In this document: in pieces, positions 26,852 to 30,000 of the stretch
Layout of the letters: every line of letters starts with the position of its first letter
Position numbering within the stretch: the first letter of the stretch is position 1
Translations under genes and position numbers: made by a program
Notes under the pieces: generated by a model
The model's database searches: none
The model's input: only the letters and a program-made list of their open reading frames with translations
Told to the model about the DNA's origin: nothing
Assembly (NCBI GenBank): GCA_016946835.1
Contig: JACVTC010000059.1
Location: 800,001-830,000, forward strand
Source: Neocallimastix lanati (nom. inval.)
Lineage: Eukaryota; Neocallimastigomycota; Neocallimastigomycetes; Neocallimastigales; Neocallimastigaceae
Length of the DNA stretch: 30,000 nucleotides
Direction: 5' to 3'

Positions 26852-28340
26852 TTTTTTATTTGATAATTTTTCCTTTTTTTTATATTCATATATTTTTTTT
26901 TTTTATTATTATAACTTTTCATACTATTTATTTCAGATTTCTTTCAAATTTAAACTTTTATATATTGAAGTTTAAAATTTTGATACATTAAAATTTCAAG
27001 CTGATAGGATAATATTTAATTATTTATTCTTTTCTTAGATTTTATGTTAAATGGGAACAATTTTTACTTTAGTGTTAAGAATATCTTATATATATAATTT
27101 TTATTTATTTATCTTTTAATTATGTTCGTTTAATTTTATTTTTTTAAAATTTACAAAATATATATATATATTATTAAATTTATATCAATAAAATAAACTC
27201 AAATATTTTACTTTTTTTTATAAAATTTTGTTTTTTAAGATTAAATTTTATAATTTTTAAATTAAATAAAATTTTAATTAGTTTATTACTAATAGATAAT
27301 TAAATAAATATTATATTGTTTTAAATAATATTTATTATTATTGTTATTTTATTATTTTATATATTGTTTTATATATTTATTTCTTAAGTTTATTTCCTCA
27401 ATTAATATTATTCTTATTTTTATTTTTATTTTTTTATTTTTTTATTTTTTTTTTTTTTTTAAATTAAATTGTATAAAAAAGACAAGGGTATTTATAAAAA
27501 AATTCATGGTTTATAATTTTTTTTTATATTCTTTTTTTCCAGTAAGAATTATTATTAAAAATAATTATAAAGAAATTTTATTGTTTTAAATATTTTAATT
27601 TTAATATATTATAAAAAAAAAATAAAATCATATTAATATAATTTTAATTATTCTTTAAAGATACAAAAAATAATTTAATTATTAAAATTATTTACACTAA
27701 TTATATTAAAAAATTATTTTATGTATTATACAAATTATCATTCCACTAATTATTAAAAGAGTAAATAATAATTATTTAATATATAAAATATTTATATATT
27801 AAATATTTATATAATTATTTTTCATCAATTTCTTTTTTATTTTATAAACTTTCTTTAAACAATTTTATATTTTAAAATTTTAAATAGAATTATAATTGAT
27901 GATATCAATATATAATAAAATATAATTAAAAAAAGTAATATGCATTAATTAGTTATATTTTAAATAATTATACAGTTATATTGATCCATCATTTTTATTG
28001 GTTATTCTTTATTATATATCTAATATATATATCTACTATTTAATATTAAAATTTTTAAAATTTATAAATATATTTATATTATTTTTTAAAAAAATATATA
28101 ATTTTTATAATTAATTAATAAATAAATAAATAAAATAAAATTTAAATAAATAATGCTAACTATTCTATTTTCATTCATATATTATTAATTTAAGAAAATT
28201 GGTTAAAATAAATCATATTATTGTTCAAAGAAGTTCAATAATTCACTTATTTACTATTTAATTATTTATAAATAGATAATTTTAGCCTAAATTTTAATAT
28301 TTAATGATTTTATCATAATAATAAAAGTTTAATTTTTTGT
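26549..28340. other. AT-rich spacer upstream of EMC1
   Basis: Holds the EMC1 promoter, not recognisable against the background, and simple repeats such as (ATTT)n at 26814-26853. A small inverted repeat lies at about 26946-26977 (ATTTAAACTT against AAGTTTAAAAT). No coding sequence seen. Confidence 0.65.
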
Positions 28341-28529
28341 TAGATAGAGTTTGTCTAATCTAAAAGGATATCGAACTTCTGACTGAAGACCCTATATTCA
28401 AATCTCTCAATAATTGTAATTTTTTTTCTTCCCTTTTAAAATAATTAATTTATATTTTTTTTATAAACTTAATAATTAAAATAAAAATACATTATATATT
28501 AATAATAAATACCTATTTACCTATTTAAG

Positions 28530-28557
28530 TTTTTTTTTTTTTTTTTTTTTTTTTTTT
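28530..28557. repeat. T28 homopolymer
   Basis: Uninterrupted T run in intergenic DNA. Confidence 0.9.
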
Positions 28558-28639
28558 GATGTATTTATTTTATTATGTTAATTTTATGGATTTAAGTAGC
28601 AATAATAGATTAAATATTAAATTAATTAAAATTTCCATC

Positions 28640-28740
28640 TGAATGATCAATACAAATAATTAAAACTGATACGTCATACCTCTTTCAAGATTAACATATG
28701 AACCCTCTTTTAGTAAACCTTTAATTGTATTAATGAATGA
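28640..28740 (-). other. Short exon-like fragment
   Basis: On the minus strand from about 28740 a short frame, MLSFINTIKGLLKEGSYVN, runs on to LERG and a stop near 28655, with a GTATGA donor-like site inside. Its codon mix looks more protein-like than the surroundings. It may be an exon of a decayed gene lying across 28640-29480, but I do not recognise it. Confidence 0.25.
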
Positions 28741-28812
28741 TAACATAAATATATACTATTATATGTTATAAATCTTAATAGTTTAATAAATTTTATAAAT
28801 AATAGTATATTG

Positions 28813-29120
28813 TTATTGAGGCTCTTTTTTTTTTACTTTCTGGCTCAATATTTATTTTTATAATTATCTATTTCTTAATTAAATTCAGTAGTAATTAAAC
28901 AGGCACCTATAATTAAAAGAAAAGGAAAACATTTTTATATAATAATTTATAATTTTAATAATAATATAATACTATATTTTTATCGAGGCTCTTTTTTCTT
29001 ACAGTTTCTTGCCTAATAGTTACTTTTGTAATTATCTATTTCTTAATTAAATTCAGTTGTAATTAAACAGACACCTATAATTAAAATAAAAGAAAAATTT
29101 TTTATATAATATTTTATAAT
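28813..29120. repeat. Tandem direct duplication, two units of about 168 bp
   Basis: Unit 1 (about 28813-28950) and unit 2 (about 28981-29120) align with an offset of 167-168 nt. Shared blocks include GAGGCTCTTTTTT, AATTATCTATTTCTTAATTA, AAATTCAG, GTAATTAAACAG and CACCTATAATTAAAA. They are roughly 85-90% alike by eye with small indels. Neither unit has a convincing open frame on either strand. Confidence 0.85.
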
Positions 29121-29217
29121 TTATTTATTAATATATATAATGTACGATATTTTAAGATTTATTACTTATTATTTCATACATAATAAAAAAACTATATTTT
29201 TAAATTAATTTCTAGAT

Positions 29218-29222
<5 letters not shown>

Positions 29223-29267
<45 letters not shown>
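29223..29267. repeat. A45 homopolymer
   Basis: Uninterrupted A run. The sequence before it gives no sign of a retrotransposed body, so I do not call it a poly(A) tail. Confidence 0.9.
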
Positions 29268-29269
<2 letters not shown>

Positions 29270-29341
29270 ATTTTGACTTTTATTTTAATTACATTAATAT
29301 TAGTTTTATCAAAAAATTATTAATTAATAATATTTTAATTG

Positions 29342-29478
29342 TTAATAGAAATACTTAGAAATACTTTCAAGACAACAATCTTCGAAAATAGATTTTTCAC
29401 CGAATATCAGAGAATTGCCATTTACATCATACTTAATGCCATCATTTTCATTTACTAATACAACTATTTCTTAAATTT
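29342..29478 (-). pseudogene. Exon-like coding fragment, possible terminal exon
   Basis: On the minus strand, after a TTTAAG acceptor-like site at about 29474, an open frame of about 44 residues runs to a TAA at 29342-29344. It contains LVNENDGIKYDVNGNSLIFG followed by EKSIFEDCCLESISKYFY. The sequence has balanced residues and less A/T than its surroundings, consistent with a real or recently lost exon. No upstream exon could be joined to it within the window, and I recognise no family. Confidence 0.35.
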
Positions 29479-30000
29479 CAACAAAACCAATGAACAACTT
29501 TTTAATTATATAGAATTATTATTTTAATATTATGCTTTTATAATATATATTTAATATATTATTAAAATTAAAATTATTATATTTATTTATATTACTTGAT
29601 AATAAATAATTATTGATAGATATTATTAAAATTTGAAATTTGATTCTGAAATTTAATTTCGAAATGTATTTTAATTGTAAAATTTATTTAAATTTTTTAT
29701 CCATAATAAAATAATATATAAAATTCTTATTTTAATTTAATATTATAATTTTTTTAAATTAAATACCAATCAAATTAAAGTTTATTGGTTATTTTTTATA
29801 TAAATATATATATAGATATATAAAATGGTTATTTTACTTCAAATATCGAATTGTTATAAAATATTTTATAAATAAAATAAAAAAATACTCAATCTTTTTT
29901 ATAAATATATTTTGATAATAATATAAAATTATAATAATTATTTTTAAATATTATCTTAATTAAAATAATAATTATATATTATAATATTTTTTTAATTAAA
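29479..30000. other. AT-rich spacer at window end
   Basis: No gene, RNA or mobile element seen. Confidence 0.6.

Overview
This is a very AT-rich eukaryotic nuclear window, with intergenic DNA made almost wholly of A/T homopolymers and short tandem repeats. Genes carry short GT...AG introns (mostly 84-290 nt), and eIF5A is clearly fungal-like and uses a distinctly more G/C-ending codon set than its surroundings. This combination best fits an early-diverging, AT-rich fungus such as an anaerobic gut fungus (Neocallimastigomycota). That placement is an inference from base composition and protein resemblance, not from a search.

Layout: (1) 22-1776, plus strand, the 3' six exons of a gene I read as Integrator complex subunit 8 (INTS8). 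(2) 3716-4975, plus, an intron-free 419-residue coiled-coil protein of unknown function. (3) 4976-8700, a gene-poor desert holding a perfect 69-bp inverted repeat at 7402-7595. (4) 9098-9667, plus, a complete two-exon eIF5A gene with its hypusination site. (5) About 10150-15440, a nest of non-LTR (LINE-type) retrotransposon copies. Copy A (10320-12289) and copy B (about 12304-15292) are close relatives with poly(A) tails, and both lack the upstream endonuclease region. They are bracketed by decayed relics of a diverged relative, which suggests insertion into an older copy. (6) 15656-17599, a TAAAA pentanucleotide satellite interrupted 13 times by a conserved spacer of about 30 nt. (7) 17600-20325, AT-rich DNA with one slightly GC-richer, coding-like but broken stretch (18871-19371), an (ATT)n array and a 30-bp palindrome. 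(8) 20326-26548, minus strand, an 18-exon gene for ER membrane protein complex subunit 1 (EMC1). Its third intron is about 1.1 kb because it contains a second copy of the same TAAAA/spacer satellite. (9) 26549-30000, mostly AT-rich desert with a tandem duplication of about 168 bp, a tRNA-like relic and short exon-like fragments on the minus strand.

The genes are unrelated housekeeping loci: snRNA/mRNA transcription termination, translation elongation and membrane-protein insertion at the ER. They do not form a pathway or cluster. The most notable observations are the satellite family shared between intergenic DNA and the EMC1 intron (free of AG dinucleotides in the EMC1 sense direction), a one-base frame inconsistency in EMC1 exon 2 in an otherwise consistent 18-exon model, the nested LINE history with a 14-bp target-site duplication, and the long perfect inverted repeat. 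I found no CRISPR array, operon-like defence locus or other clearly new system.
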